Below are positions 16,805 through 24,286 of a stretch of 64,000 bases of DNA, piece after piece. The stretch comes from DATMER01 sp040349255 (GTDB lineage Bacteria; Acidobacteriota; Thermoanaerobaculia; Multivoradales; UBA5704). Within the stretch, counting starts at the first letter, position 1, and each line of letters begins with the position of its first letter. A program made the position numbers and the translations under genes. The stretch covers positions 6,509 through 70,508 of the forward strand of contig JBEQUE010000206.1 in the NCBI GenBank assembly GCA_040349255.1, written 5' to 3'. The notes below the pieces were generated by a model. It was not told where the DNA came from, made no database searches, and worked only from the letters and a program-made list of their open reading frames with translations.

Positions 16805-18061
16805 ATGGACGACACGACGGATCTGCAGACGGACCGCCTCGAATGGCTCTGGAGGGCTCTTCTCGGAGCCGGGGTCCTGGCCCTCGTCCTCACCACGTTC
16901 AAGAGCGACCGTCACGTCCATCCGCTGTACGACTTCGAGATCTTCTGGCGGGCCGGCCGGCGGCTTCTCGCCGGGAAGTCGCCCTACCGGGTCGACGGCT
17001 TCGTCAGCCCGCTGCCGCTCGCGGTCCTGTTCGCGCCTCTCGCCCTGCTGCCCCGGCTTTCGGCCTGGTTCGTCTACGTCCTGGCGACCGTCGGCCTGCT
17101 CCTGAAGGCCGCGCAGCGCCGGGCGCGGTGGGCCGGATGGGCGCTGCTGTCCTTTCCCGTGCTCTTCACGTTCTTCGTTGGCCAGGTCGACCTGCCTCTC
17201 GCCCTGTCCGCCGCGCTCCTCGGGCCGCTCTCCTTTCCGCTCCTTCTCGCCAAGCCCCAGGTCGCCTTCGTGGCGGTCCCGTGGTTCCTCGGCCACCCGG
17301 ACCGGCGCCGGCTCGCCCTCGGGATCGCCGCGGCGCTCGGGATGCTCCTCCTCTGCTTCTGGCTGCGCCCGGGCTGGATCGGCGAGTGGCGGGCGGCCGA
17401 GCCCACGATCGCCGACTACTCCGAGCACGACTCGAACCTCTACCGCTTCGTGCCGGCCGGAGCCCGGACGGCCTTCGTCTGGATCCTCTCCCCGGTCGTG
17501 CTCGTCCTGGGCGCCTGGCTGCGCGAGCGCCGGGATTCCTGGGCCCTCCTGCACCTGTTCGACCCGGTCACCAACATCTACTCGGCCGCGGTGCTCGCGG
17601 AGTGGATCGGCCCGCTCGAAGCTGTCCTCTCCTGGGCGGCGTTCCTCGCGGTGGGGTCCTACGTCCATCACGGCGCCCCGATGTTCGTGGTCGCCCTGGC
17701 AATCCTCGCCCGCCGCTGGTATGCGCGGCCTACCGTGCCCGTGCCCGAGCCGGAGGCTCCGCAGGAGGTTCGGGACCATCGCGTCACGCGGATACGTCAG
17801 TCGGCGAGGCGTTCCATCAGGGCCTTGAAGCTCGGCGAGATCTCCGTTTCACCCTGGACGATCGGGCAGTCCTTGTCATTGCGCCGGCGCCCGGCGTCGA
17901 AGCAGACCGGAGCGCCGTCCGGTCCGAGAGCGAACGGGATGCAGCCGGCCGGCTCGATCGGGAGCCGGAACAGAGCCTCCTCCAGGCCGGCGAGCGTGGC
18001 GCCCGGCGGGTTGGGGAGCAGCCGCAGCGGACCCAGATCGACCGCGGTCTCCCAGGTGTAG
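16805..18061 (+). CDS. GT87/DUF2029-like multi-spanning membrane protein; open frame overruns into the convergent gene
   Basis: From ATG 16805 the frame encodes about eight to nine hydrophobic segments. Features match the polyprenol-phosphate-mannose-dependent GT87/DUF2029 family: FEIFWRAGRRLLAGKSPYRV near the N-terminus, then the signature-like LAKPQVAFVAVPWFLGHPDRR. The credible protein ends near residue 310 (about position 17740). After that the frame stays open to 18061 but the residues become a charged, low-complexity tail that is simply the complement of the SMI1/KNR4 gene. The native stop may have been lost by mutation or sequencing error, or the tail may be real. A hairpin with arms 16771-16777 and 16786-16792 lies before the start. 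Confidence 0.72.
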   Translation: MDDTTDLQTDRLEWLWRALLGAGVLALVLTTFKSDRHVHPLYDFEIFWRAGRRLLAGKSPYRVDGFVSPLPLAVLFAPLALLPRLSAWFVYVLATVGLLLKAAQRRARWAGWALLSFPVLFTFFVGQVDLPLALSAALLGPLSFPLLLAKPQVAFVAVPWFLGHPDRRRLALGIAAALGMLLLCFWLRPGWIGEWRAAEPTIADYSEHDSNLYRFVPAGARTAFVWILSPVVLVLGAWLRERRDSWALLHLFDPVTNIYSAAVLAEWIGPLEAVLSWAAFLAVGSYVHHGAPMFVVALAILARRWYARPTVPVPEPEAPQEVRDHRVTRIRQSARRSIRALKLGEISVSPWTIGQSLSLRRRPASKQTGAPSGPRANGMQPAGSIGSRNRASSRPASVAPGGLGSSRSGPRSTAVSQV

Positions 18062-18252
18062 CCGGTGACGAGCTGCTCGAAGAGGGGAGGGAAGCGGCCG
18101 GGCAGACGGGCATAGAGCGGGTCGAGGACCTCGCGCCCGGCGATCGCCGGGCGGGCGGACAGCCCGAACGCTGCCGCGAAGCGCTTGAGGAGCGCGGCGT
18201 CGCCGAGCCTGCCGAACGGCACCCGGGCCGCCGCCGAGGACGAGCCAGCCAT
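17797..18252 (-). CDS. SMI1/KNR4-like protein
   Basis: 151 residues. The central part LARLPGRFPPLFEQLV-like segment, followed by LRLLPNPPG and then VCFDAGRRRNDKDCPIVQ and ending ISPSFKALMERL, follows the SMI1/KNR4 pattern of an alpha/beta domain with a terminal 'SF..L' helix. In bacteria this superfamily includes immunity proteins to polymorphic toxins, but also solitary proteins of unknown role. No toxin gene is adjacent; the nearest RHS protein is 25 kb away. It overlaps the open frame of the convergent GT87-like gene by 265 bases. Confidence 0.65.
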   Translation of the reverse strand: MAGSSSAAARVPFGRLGDAALLKRFAAAFGLSARPAIAGREVLDPLYARLPGRFPPLFEQLVTGYTWETAVDLGPLRLLPNPPGATLAGLEEALFRLPIEPAGCIPFALGPDGAPVCFDAGRRRNDKDCPIVQGETEISPSFKALMERLAD

Positions 18253-18323
18253 CGTGGAGCCTCTCCGATTCCCAGTCCTAAAAGCTGGGAGCTATCTTGC
18301 CACGGGTCGAGGCCGGGCGCCAG

Positions 18324-19139
18324 TCAGCGCCAGACGCCCTCGCGGCCTTCGACCACTCGGCCGTGCCGGGCCAGGAAGTGGTCGACCAGCGAGCGGGCGA
18401 TGCTCAGCCTGGACGGCAGGAGGGGGAGGTCGTCGGGCGTGAACCAGCGGGCGTCCTCGATCTCGGCCGGATCGATGCGCAACTCGCCGCCGGCGTACTC
18501 GGCCAGGAAGCCGATCATGAGAGAGTTGGGGAACGGCCACGGCTGGCTGCCGAAGTAGCGTACGTTCCGGACCTCGACGCCGACCTCCTCCCGGATCTCC
18601 CGGACCACGGCCTCCTCCAGCGACTCGCCCGGCTCCACGAAGCCGGCGATGGTGCTGTAGACCCCTTCGGCGAAGTGGGGCGAGCGGGCGAGGAGCATCC
18701 GCTCTCCGTCCTCGATGAGCGTGATGACGGCGGGGGAGAGGCGCGGGAAGTGCTGGAGGCCGCAGCGCGGACAGGTGCGCGAGCGTTCGCCGGAGCTCGG
18801 GACCGTCCCGGCGCCGCACCGGCCGCAGAACCGGTGGTTGCGGTCCCACTCCAGGAGCTGGATCGCCCGGCCGGCGAGCTTCCAGGCGTCCTCGTCCATC
18901 CGGCTCCAGAGCTTGCGCAGGCCGAGGAACGCCATGCTCTCCGGCGGCTCGATCCCGGCCTCCAGGCCGACGGCATAGAGGGTCGTTCCCTGGAATTCGC
19001 CGATCTGGAGAGGCTCCGCAGCCGCCGGGAGCCCGAGCGCCGACCATTCTGTCGCCTCCAGCGCCGACGCCGGACCTTCCGACCGGACAAGCAGCTCCTG
19101 CCCCCGGAACGCGAACCACCAGGCGGTCTCCATCTTCAT
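18324..19139 (-). CDS. nudC: NAD(H) diphosphatase NudC-type Nudix hydrolase
   Basis: 271 residues with every NudC landmark: a zinc ribbon CGRCG...CPRCG, a Nudix box GFVEPGESLEEAVVREIREE and the NADH-specific SQPWPFPNSLM just after it. Predicted to cleave NAD(H) to NMN(H) and AMP, and in several bacteria to remove NAD caps from RNA. The N-terminal part is the usual variable beta domain. Start ATG 19139 follows well from the domain layout. It lies between the SMI1-like gene and the phosphatase gene on the same strand, with a 21-bp repeat in the 5' spacer. Confidence 0.94.
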   Translation of the reverse strand: MKMETAWWFAFRGQELLVRSEGPASALEATEWSALGLPAAAEPLQIGEFQGTTLYAVGLEAGIEPPESMAFLGLRKLWSRMDEDAWKLAGRAIQLLEWDRNHRFCGRCGAGTVPSSGERSRTCPRCGLQHFPRLSPAVITLIEDGERMLLARSPHFAEGVYSTIAGFVEPGESLEEAVVREIREEVGVEVRNVRYFGSQPWPFPNSLMIGFLAEYAGGELRIDPAEIEDARWFTPDDLPLLPSRLSIARSLVDHFLARHGRVVEGREGVWR

Positions 19140-19182
19140 GGGAAGACTCTATGGCAGGAGGACGGGAGAGGCCATCCTTCCG

Positions 19183-19265
19183 CCTCTGAGATCAACCTTT
19201 CGGCGTCGCGACCAAGCCTCTCGTCGTCGCGACCAGACCTGTTAGCGTCGCGACGCCTCTTTATC
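19183..19265. repeat. Degenerate 21-bp tandem repeat, three to four copies
   Basis: CGTCGCGAC recurs at 19204, 19225 and 19246, exactly 21 bp apart, each followed by CAAGCCT-, CAGACCT- or GCCTC-like sequence. A weaker copy precedes them near 19183. The unit is clearly related to the 20-bp array at 50.1 kb (for example TCGTCGCGACCAAGCC here against TCGTCGCGGACAAGCC there). It lies between the stop of the phosphatase gene and the start of nudC. No coding role is evident. Confidence 0.75.
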
Positions 19266-19683
19266 TCGCAAGCCCCAGCAGGTGATTCGCGAACACGTCG
19301 TTGAACAGCGCCCCCGGGCGGCGCTGGCGGAGGTGGGTAACCGTCTCGGGGCCCGGCATGCCGAGCTGGTGCAGGATCAGGCCGGCGACCAGGGCGGAGC
19401 GGTTGAAACCCATGCCGCAGTGCGAGAGAACCTTGTGGCCGGCTTCCACCATTGAGGCGCCGAGACGGACCACCGCCTCGAGCTTCGCCATGTCCGGGAG
19501 ATCCTCGTCGTAGATCGGGTAGTAGATGTAGAGCACGTGGTTCGGCATGGTCGGCACGCAGTGGTCCAGGTCGCCTTCCAGGTCGATCACCACCGTGATG
19601 CCGTGCTCTTCCACCGGCGCCCAGTCCTCGATCTTGGGGGACAGGTAGAGGCAGCCCTTGTCGTCCAGGCAGATGATGTCCAT
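19261..19683 (-). CDS. Dual-specificity/tyrosine phosphatase-like protein
   Basis: 140 residues with the cysteine phosphatase P-loop HCGMGFNRS (CX5R) at about residue 88, and an upstream acidic loop (YIYYPIYDEDLPDM) where the general acid aspartate is expected. It probably removes phosphate from protein or another cytosolic phosphoester. The N-terminus DIICLDDKGCLYLSPKIEDW is a typical beta strand opening of small DSP folds. No signal peptide. Its stop directly abuts the 21-bp repeat. Catalytic machinery is intact; substrate unknown. Confidence 0.85.
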   Translation of the reverse strand: MDIICLDDKGCLYLSPKIEDWAPVEEHGITVVIDLEGDLDHCVPTMPNHVLYIYYPIYDEDLPDMAKLEAVVRLGASMVEAGHKVLSHCGMGFNRSALVAGLILHQLGMPGPETVTHLRQRRPGALFNDVFANHLLGLAR

Positions 19684-19794
19684 GCGACGAGTCTACGACA
19701 TCGGGGTGTAACGGCAACCCTGCCTCCTCCGCCTCGTATGGGAGTAAGCTTTCGGGTATCCCTGCGCGAACGAGCGCGAAAGGAGTGTGTGGTC

Positions 19795-20925
19795 ATGAAC
19801 ACTGGATGGAACCGGGTTCCGGCTCTGCTGGGTGTGGCTCTTCTGGCTTCTCTGCCCGCCGCCGCGGCATCGGGCGTGGTGACTCTGTCGAACTCTCATG
19901 CCAAGGGGGCTGAGCCGGTCTGGACGGCCGAGCGGTTCGCCGCCGCTCGCGAGATGCCGCTGCAGGCCCCAATGCAGGAGATCGATTACCGCGACGACCT
20001 GTCAGGCATTCCGGAGGCCTCGTCGTGGCTGGCGGACGAGTCGGTGACCGGCTTCTCCGCGGAAGGCCGCGCGCCGATCGCCGGCATCCGGGCCGACGGC
20101 TCGAACCGGCTGTTCGAGGCCGCCGACCGCGAGATGGCGCTGGCGGCCGAGGACGACCTCGGCTCCGTCCATGAGCCGGCCAACGGGAACGCCAACAACT
20201 ACTTCACCAGCGCCCGGCTGGTGCCCACGTCCGCCGACCGCAGCTACCCGTACTCGACCGTCGGCAAGCTCTTCTTCCACATCCCGAACAAGGGCGACTT
20301 CTACTGCTCCGCCACGGTGATCCGGGCGCGGATCATCGCCACCGCGGGCCAGTGCGTCCACAGCGGCACGGCGAACCCCGGCTTCTACTCCGACTTCGTG
20401 TTCGCCCCGGCCTACCGCGACGGCACTGCCCCGCTCAACACCTGGGAGTGGGAGTACGTGGTCATCCACAACACCTGGACCGGCGGCAACGGCAAGCTCC
20501 CGAACGCCGCGGACTACGCCCTGATCGAGCTGGAGGACAAGGTCATCAACGGCGCCACCCGGAAGGTCGGCGATGTGGCCGGCTATCTCGGCTACGTGAT
20601 CCAGCGCCTGCGTCCCAACCACGCCCACCTGCTCGGCTACCCGAGCAACTTCGACAGCGGCGAGAAGCTCCACCAGGTGACCGCCCAGGCGCTGCGCAAT
20701 GCGAACCCGAACAACGTCGAGTATGGCTCCGACATGCGGAGCGGCTCGGGCGGCGGTCCGCTGATCCAGGACTTCGGCGACAACCCCTCGCTCGCCAAGT
20801 GGATCGGCGTGCTCTCGTACTACAACACCTCGACCGCGGTGAAGGTGCAGGGCGCCTCGATCCCCGACTCCCGGTTCACCGGCCTGCTCAACTCGGCCTG
20901 CGCACACCGGGCCGGGAACTGCTGA
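19795..20925 (+). CDS. Secreted trypsin-fold protein with substituted catalytic His and Ser (pseudoprotease)
   Basis: 376 residues with a signal peptide (RVPALLGVALLASLPAAAAS) from ATG 19795, preceded by AAAGGAG. The trypsin/V8-like core is clear: SATVIRARIIATAGQCVHSG, NAADYALIEL and DMRSGSGGGPLI. In the family the first motif reads TAGHC and the last SSGGP. Here codon CAG gives Gln in place of the catalytic His, and GGC gives Gly in place of the catalytic Ser, while the Asp of ADYALIE remains. Both changes are read directly from the DNA. It is therefore probably inactive as a protease and may bind peptides or glycans, unless adjacent residues substitute. The propeptide-like region spans about residues 30-140. 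Confidence 0.85.
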   Translation: MNTGWNRVPALLGVALLASLPAAAASGVVTLSNSHAKGAEPVWTAERFAAAREMPLQAPMQEIDYRDDLSGIPEASSWLADESVTGFSAEGRAPIAGIRADGSNRLFEAADREMALAAEDDLGSVHEPANGNANNYFTSARLVPTSADRSYPYSTVGKLFFHIPNKGDFYCSATVIRARIIATAGQCVHSGTANPGFYSDFVFAPAYRDGTAPLNTWEWEYVVIHNTWTGGNGKLPNAADYALIELEDKVINGATRKVGDVAGYLGYVIQRLRPNHAHLLGYPSNFDSGEKLHQVTAQALRNANPNNVEYGSDMRSGSGGGPLIQDFGDNPSLAKWIGVLSYYNTSTAVKVQGASIPDSRFTGLLNSACAHRAGNC

Positions 20926-20954
20926 AGGGTTGATCCCATCCGTCCTCTCCCCGA

Positions 20955-20981
20955 CCCTCTCCCTCGGGTCGAGGGAGAGGG
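20955..20981. terminator. 12-bp perfect inverted repeat between convergent genes
   Basis: Arms CCCTCTCCCTCG (20955-20966) and its exact complement (20970-20981) flank a three-base loop. It sits between two convergent stop codons (20925 and 21008), so it could end both transcripts, but no T-run follows on either side. CCCTCTCCC...GGGAGAGGG palindromes are also common dispersed intergenic elements in GC-rich bacteria; a partial copy appears at 34316-34332. Confidence 0.55.
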
Positions 20982-21007
20982 CGCCCCCACCCTTCGCTTC
21001 TCAGGCC

Positions 21008-21934
21008 TTACACATCCTGCTTCCTCAGGTGCTGATCGATCATGAGCGCGGCGATGTTGCCGGTGCCCATGGCCACGGCGACCTGCTGGGTCATGGGCCG
21101 GAGGTCGCCCGCGATCCAGACGCCCGGAACGTTGGTGTCTCCGCGCTGCGACTTCGGCTGGGCGTGCTCGCCGGTCGGGGCGATCTCGACGCCGAGCTGC
21201 TGCGCGAGGTCGGTTCTCCCGCGCGCCGGGCTGGAGACGAAGAAGGCATCGGCGGTGAGGACGGTGCCGTCCGCGAGCTCCAGGCCCTTGAGATTGCGCT
21301 TCTCTCCGATCAGCCGCTTGATCGTGCCGGGGATCAGCGGGATGTTCTTCTCCGCGAGCTTCGCCGCGTGGCGCTCCGTCAGCTCAGTGTCGGCCGTGGC
21401 CAGGATGCGCAGCCGGTCCGTGTAGCGCGAGAGGCCGACCGCCGTGCCGGCCGCCCGCTCGGCCGGGCCTACGGCGATCACGATCGTGTCCTTGCCCTGG
21501 ATCTCGGGCGCCTCGCAGTCGGTGCAGTAGAACAGGTTGCCCTTGCCGGCATAGGCGAAGCAGGGCGCGAAATCGCCGTCCACCAGCGGATGGAAGCGAG
21601 CCACGCCGGTGGCGAGGAGCAAGGTGCGGCCGTGCCACTGCTCGCCCTTCTCGCCGGTCAGGAGGAAGTCGCCCTCCCGGCCTTCGGCTCTTACCACGTT
21701 GCCGCGCACGACCACGGCGCCCATCTCCACGGCCTGGTCCCGGAGCCGCTTCTGGATGTCGATGCCGCGCACGGCCGGCATGCCGGGCACGTTCCAGAGC
21801 TGCTCCAGGGTGAAGAAGAGCGGACCGGTCACGCGGTCGATCACCAGCGCCTTCCGCTCATGCCAGGCCAGGTGGAGGGCGGCGCTCAGGCCGGCCGGCC
21901 CGCCGCCCACGATCAGGGTGTCATAGAGAGTCAT
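21008..21934 (-). CDS. Thioredoxin-reductase-like FAD/NAD(P) oxidoreductase
   Basis: 308 residues with an N-terminal FAD motif GGGPAGLSAALHLAW, a redox-active CxxC (YCTDCEAPEI, near residue 140), a NAD(P)-binding stretch ending in the IVIAVGPAERAAGTAV region, and the C-terminal FAD motif VPGVWIAGDLR. Length and layout match low-molecular-weight thioredoxin reductases, with CTDC in place of the usual CATC. It is divergent from the small CxxC peptide gene at 22060, with a 125-base shared spacer. A role in keeping that peptide or another dithiol reduced is possible but inferred from position only. Confidence 0.85.
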   Translation of the reverse strand: MTLYDTLIVGGGPAGLSAALHLAWHERKALVIDRVTGPLFFTLEQLWNVPGMPAVRGIDIQKRLRDQAVEMGAVVVRGNVVRAEGREGDFLLTGEKGEQWHGRTLLLATGVARFHPLVDGDFAPCFAYAGKGNLFYCTDCEAPEIQGKDTIVIAVGPAERAAGTAVGLSRYTDRLRILATADTELTERHAAKLAEKNIPLIPGTIKRLIGEKRNLKGLELADGTVLTADAFFVSSPARGRTDLAQQLGVEIAPTGEHAQPKSQRGDTNVPGVWIAGDLRPMTQQVAVAMGTGNIAALMIDQHLRKQDV

Positions 21935-22059
21935 GGCGAAATTCTATCCGCTTCGCTGTAACGATCCACACCTCTCCGAGCCTGAAAGAGCACTGGCGAG
22001 CGGACGGGCAGCCGGCGAGGGGCCGAGCGACGTCGATCCAAACCACGAAAGGAGATCCT

Positions 22060-22260
22060 ATGCCCGAAATCGCAAGAAAGCAGGGAGTGAAGCAGGTGGT
22101 CATCGCCCTCAATGACACGACGAATTTCAAGGACCTTGTCCATGCCCTGGAGCGCGTCCTGACGGTTCCCGAGCTTCCGGGAATCAAGGGCTGCTCCCCA
22201 TGCCTGTCCGGCCTGGACCGGCTCGTCATTGAAAACCCTGTCCTTCCGGCCATCCGCTGA
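22060..22260 (+). CDS. Candidate RiPP precursor peptide with C-terminal CxxC
   Basis: A 66-residue product preceded by a strong ribosome site (AAAGGAGATCCT before ATG). The first 40 residues look like a leader with an amphipathic helix (TTNFKDLVHALERVLTV). The C-terminal part begins PGIKGCSPCLSGLDRLVIEN, carrying the only two cysteines (positions 45 and 48) as CSPC. It is followed after 43 bases by a DUF692 (MNIO) enzyme gene and its partner. MNIO enzymes are known to modify cysteines in small precursor peptides (methanobactin, 3-thiaglutamate, bufferin pathways). Calling it a substrate is inference from size, cysteines and gene order. It matches no precursor family I can name. Confidence 0.7.
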   Translation: MPEIARKQGVKQVVIALNDTTNFKDLVHALERVLTVPELPGIKGCSPCLSGLDRLVIENPVLPAIR

Positions 22261-22303
22261 GCGCCGCCTGTCCGCACGCCGGCCCCACTCACGAGGAGCG
22301 CCC

Positions 22304-23224
22304 ATGGAGAGCATCGCCCCCGTCCCGCCGCTCGGCATCGGCCTGGCCTACCAGCCCGCCCTGCGGCCCTATATTGAGGAGAGGCGGGAGACCTTCGACT
22401 ATCTGGAGACCGTGCCGGACCTGCTGTGGACCGACCTCGGCGCCGGCCGCGAGCCGCGCTACCTGGACGACGAGGAGGGCCTCTCGTTCCTGGAGCGCTG
22501 GGCGGCGGGCAGGCCGGTGATCCCGCACGGCATCGGGCTGTCCATCGGCACCGACCACCGGTTCAACCGCGGCCAGCTCGACCAGATCGGGAAGTGGCTC
22601 GGCCGCTTCGGCTTCCCGTGGCACAGCGACCACCTGGCCTTCAATCTGGCCGAGCACGGGATCGACGAGATCAACGCCGGCGTGACCCTGCCGCTGCCGC
22701 GCGACCGGGCGACCCTGGAGTCGCTGGCGCCGCGCGTGGCCGAGGTCCAGCGCCGCATCCCGGTGCCCTTCCTGCTGGAGAACAACGTCTATTTCTTCGA
22801 GATGCCCGGCGAGGAGATGACCGACGCCGAGTTTCTCAACGCGCTCTGCGAGACCACCGGCTGCGGCCTCCTGCTCGACCTGCACAACGTCTACTGCAAC
22901 GGCCGCAACCACGGCGCCGACCCCTACCGGCTGCTGGGCGAGCTGGATCTGTCGAAGGTGCTGGAGATCCACGTGGCCGGCGGCATGGAGCACGAAGGCT
23001 GGTGGCTCGACGCTCACTGCGGACCGCTGCCGGACACGGTCTGGGGCCTCCTGGACTACGCCCTGCCGCGCTGCCCGAACCTCGGCGGCGTGACGTTCGA
23101 GATGCTGGGCTCCTGGTTCGTGGAGGTCGGAAGCGAGCGCCTGGAGGCGGAGCTGACCGGTCTCCGGGAGATGTGGCACCGGCACCGTCCGGCGCCGATG
23201 CGCGTCGTGGGAGCGGTGGCGTGA
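22304..23224 (+). CDS. DUF692 family multinuclear non-heme iron oxidative enzyme (MNIO)
   Basis: 306 residues from ATG 22304, with GAGGAG upstream; an in-frame ATG at 22229 lies within the peptide gene. All family metal-ligand motifs are present: H75 in IPHGIGLSIG, H107/D109/H110 in HSDHLAFN, E159 in LLENNVYFFE, D192 and H194 in LLDLHNVYCN, E221/H223 in EIHVAGG, D236/H238 in LDAHCGPLPDTVW, and E266. Known members (MbnB, TglH, ChrH, bufferin enzymes) use two or three iron ions to oxidise peptide cysteines or backbones. The stop overlaps the GTG of the partner gene, so both are made together. The exact modification here cannot be predicted. Confidence 0.93.
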   Translation: MESIAPVPPLGIGLAYQPALRPYIEERRETFDYLETVPDLLWTDLGAGREPRYLDDEEGLSFLERWAAGRPVIPHGIGLSIGTDHRFNRGQLDQIGKWLGRFGFPWHSDHLAFNLAEHGIDEINAGVTLPLPRDRATLESLAPRVAEVQRRIPVPFLLENNVYFFEMPGEEMTDAEFLNALCETTGCGLLLDLHNVYCNGRNHGADPYRLLGELDLSKVLEIHVAGGMEHEGWWLDAHCGPLPDTVWGLLDYALPRCPNLGGVTFEMLGSWFVEVGSERLEAELTGLREMWHRHRPAPMRVVGAVA

Positions 23225-23823
23225 GCGCGGCCGGGTTCCAGTCGGCCCTGGCCCGCATGGTGGTGGACCCCGATTTCCGGGACGGCGTGCGCGAGCGCGG
23301 CGAGGCCGCGCTCCCCGACGGGCTGTCGGACCTGGAGAGGGAGCGGCTGGTCCACGTGGCCGGCCATCCCGGCCTGGACGTCACCCGCACGCTGCACAAG
23401 GGGTTCCGGCTGAGCAAGCTGCTGACCTGGCTTCCGCTGACCTGCTCGGTGCTGGGCGGCGACGCCCTGGCGCGCGAGGTCGGCGAGTTCTGGCGCCGCC
23501 GGCTGCCGGTGACCTTCTACTACCTGGAAGAGGCGATCGGCTTCTGCGACCACCTGCTGGAACGGATGAGCGCGGGGGCGGAGCGCGACGTGGTCGCCTA
23601 CGAGCGCGCCTCGCTGGAGCTGCAGCGGGCGCGGCCCGAGGGAGTTCCGGTGCCGCTCCAGGTCGTGCACCTGCGCCACGATCCGCAGGAGCTGCTCACG
23701 GCGCTGTCCCAGGGCGAGCCGCTGGCGGGCCTTTCCGAGCAGCCGTGCCGGCTGGTCGGAATCAAGGAGGACGGCTGCGTCGAGTGGCGGATCCTCGAGC
23801 CTCAGAGCCTCCACCAGTCGTAA
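23221..23823 (+). CDS. Putative MNIO partner protein (peptide-recognition subunit)
   Basis: 200 residues from GTG 23221, overlapping the MNIO stop by four bases (GTGA). Mostly helical in the first half (FQSALARMVVDPDFRDGVRE; VTFYYLEEAIGFCDHLLERM) with a mixed alpha/beta second half. DUF692 enzymes generally need a second protein that binds the precursor leader (MbnC, TglI, DUF2063 proteins); this gene occupies exactly that place. I cannot assign it to one of those named families by eye. Its 3' end overlaps the convergent lipoprotein gene by 22 bases. Confidence 0.75.
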   Translation: MSAAGFQSALARMVVDPDFRDGVRERGEAALPDGLSDLERERLVHVAGHPGLDVTRTLHKGFRLSKLLTWLPLTCSVLGGDALAREVGEFWRRRLPVTFYYLEEAIGFCDHLLERMSAGAERDVVAYERASLELQRARPEGVPVPLQVVHLRHDPQELLTALSQGEPLAGLSEQPCRLVGIKEDGCVEWRILEPQSLHQS

Positions 23824-24263
23824 TCGTTCTGCCCCGGGTCCCAGTAGATGTGGAAGGCGTCGCACTGGTCGTCGTGAAGGTTGATGCCCAGCCCCGTGCG
23901 GCCCGGCGGGTCGTCGGCCTTGATCGGTTCCGGGGTGATCTTCGCCTCCCTGGAGCAGAGCGAGCCCTGATCGCCGTCGCCCCAGGGGAACTTCAGGATC
24001 GAATGGCGGCTGGAGGGACCCACGGGCCCCTTGACGATGCCCACGATGAAGAGGTCGCCCTTGATCCCGGCGAAGGCGAAATCCTCGGTGCCGTCCTGGT
24101 CGAAATCGCCGTGGACGAGGCTCTGCGCGTCCCATTCGGTGTCCGGCTCACCCTGCCGGAGCAGGTCGGCGGCGGTGCGCGGGCCGGCCGGCCCGGGCGC
24201 GCCGGCGCAGCCGATGAGACCGATGAGGGAGACGGCGAGCAGGAGGGAGAGCGTGGTTTTCAT
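23802..24263 (-). CDS. Lipoprotein with an FG-GAP/calcium-loop-like motif
   Basis: 153 residues. A lipoprotein signal peptide with lipobox LIGC is present (MKTTLSLLLAVSLIGLIGC). The mature part contains DFDQDGTEDFAFAG, an acidic Dx[DN]xDG-type loop as found in FG-GAP/VCBS beta-propeller repeats, but only one clear copy. It ends with a Trp/Tyr-rich strand (YWDPGQNDYDWWRL). Likely anchored in the envelope; function unknown. It converges on the MNIO partner gene with a 22-base overlap. Confidence 0.75.
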   Translation of the reverse strand: MKTTLSLLLAVSLIGLIGCAGAPGPAGPRTAADLLRQGEPDTEWDAQSLVHGDFDQDGTEDFAFAGIKGDLFIVGIVKGPVGPSSRHSILKFPWGDGDQGSLCSREAKITPEPIKADDPPGRTGLGINLHDDQCDAFHIYWDPGQNDYDWWRL

Positions 24264-24286
24264 GGTCGATCCTCCGGCGGGAGATC

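Noticed and set aside
17797..18252. SMI1/KNR4 gene as immunity gene of the RHS toxin
   Set aside because: It lies 25 kb from the RHS gene with core genes between; immunity genes are normally directly downstream.
19684..19794. Riboswitch upstream of the pseudoprotease
   Set aside because: A short GCGC hairpin exists, but no conserved cyclic-di-GMP or other aptamer core was found.
22060..23823. Methanobactin biosynthesis (mbnABC)
   Set aside because: The peptide is longer and has CSPC rather than the methanobactin core pattern, and the partner could not be matched to MbnC; no transporter or TonB receptor is present.
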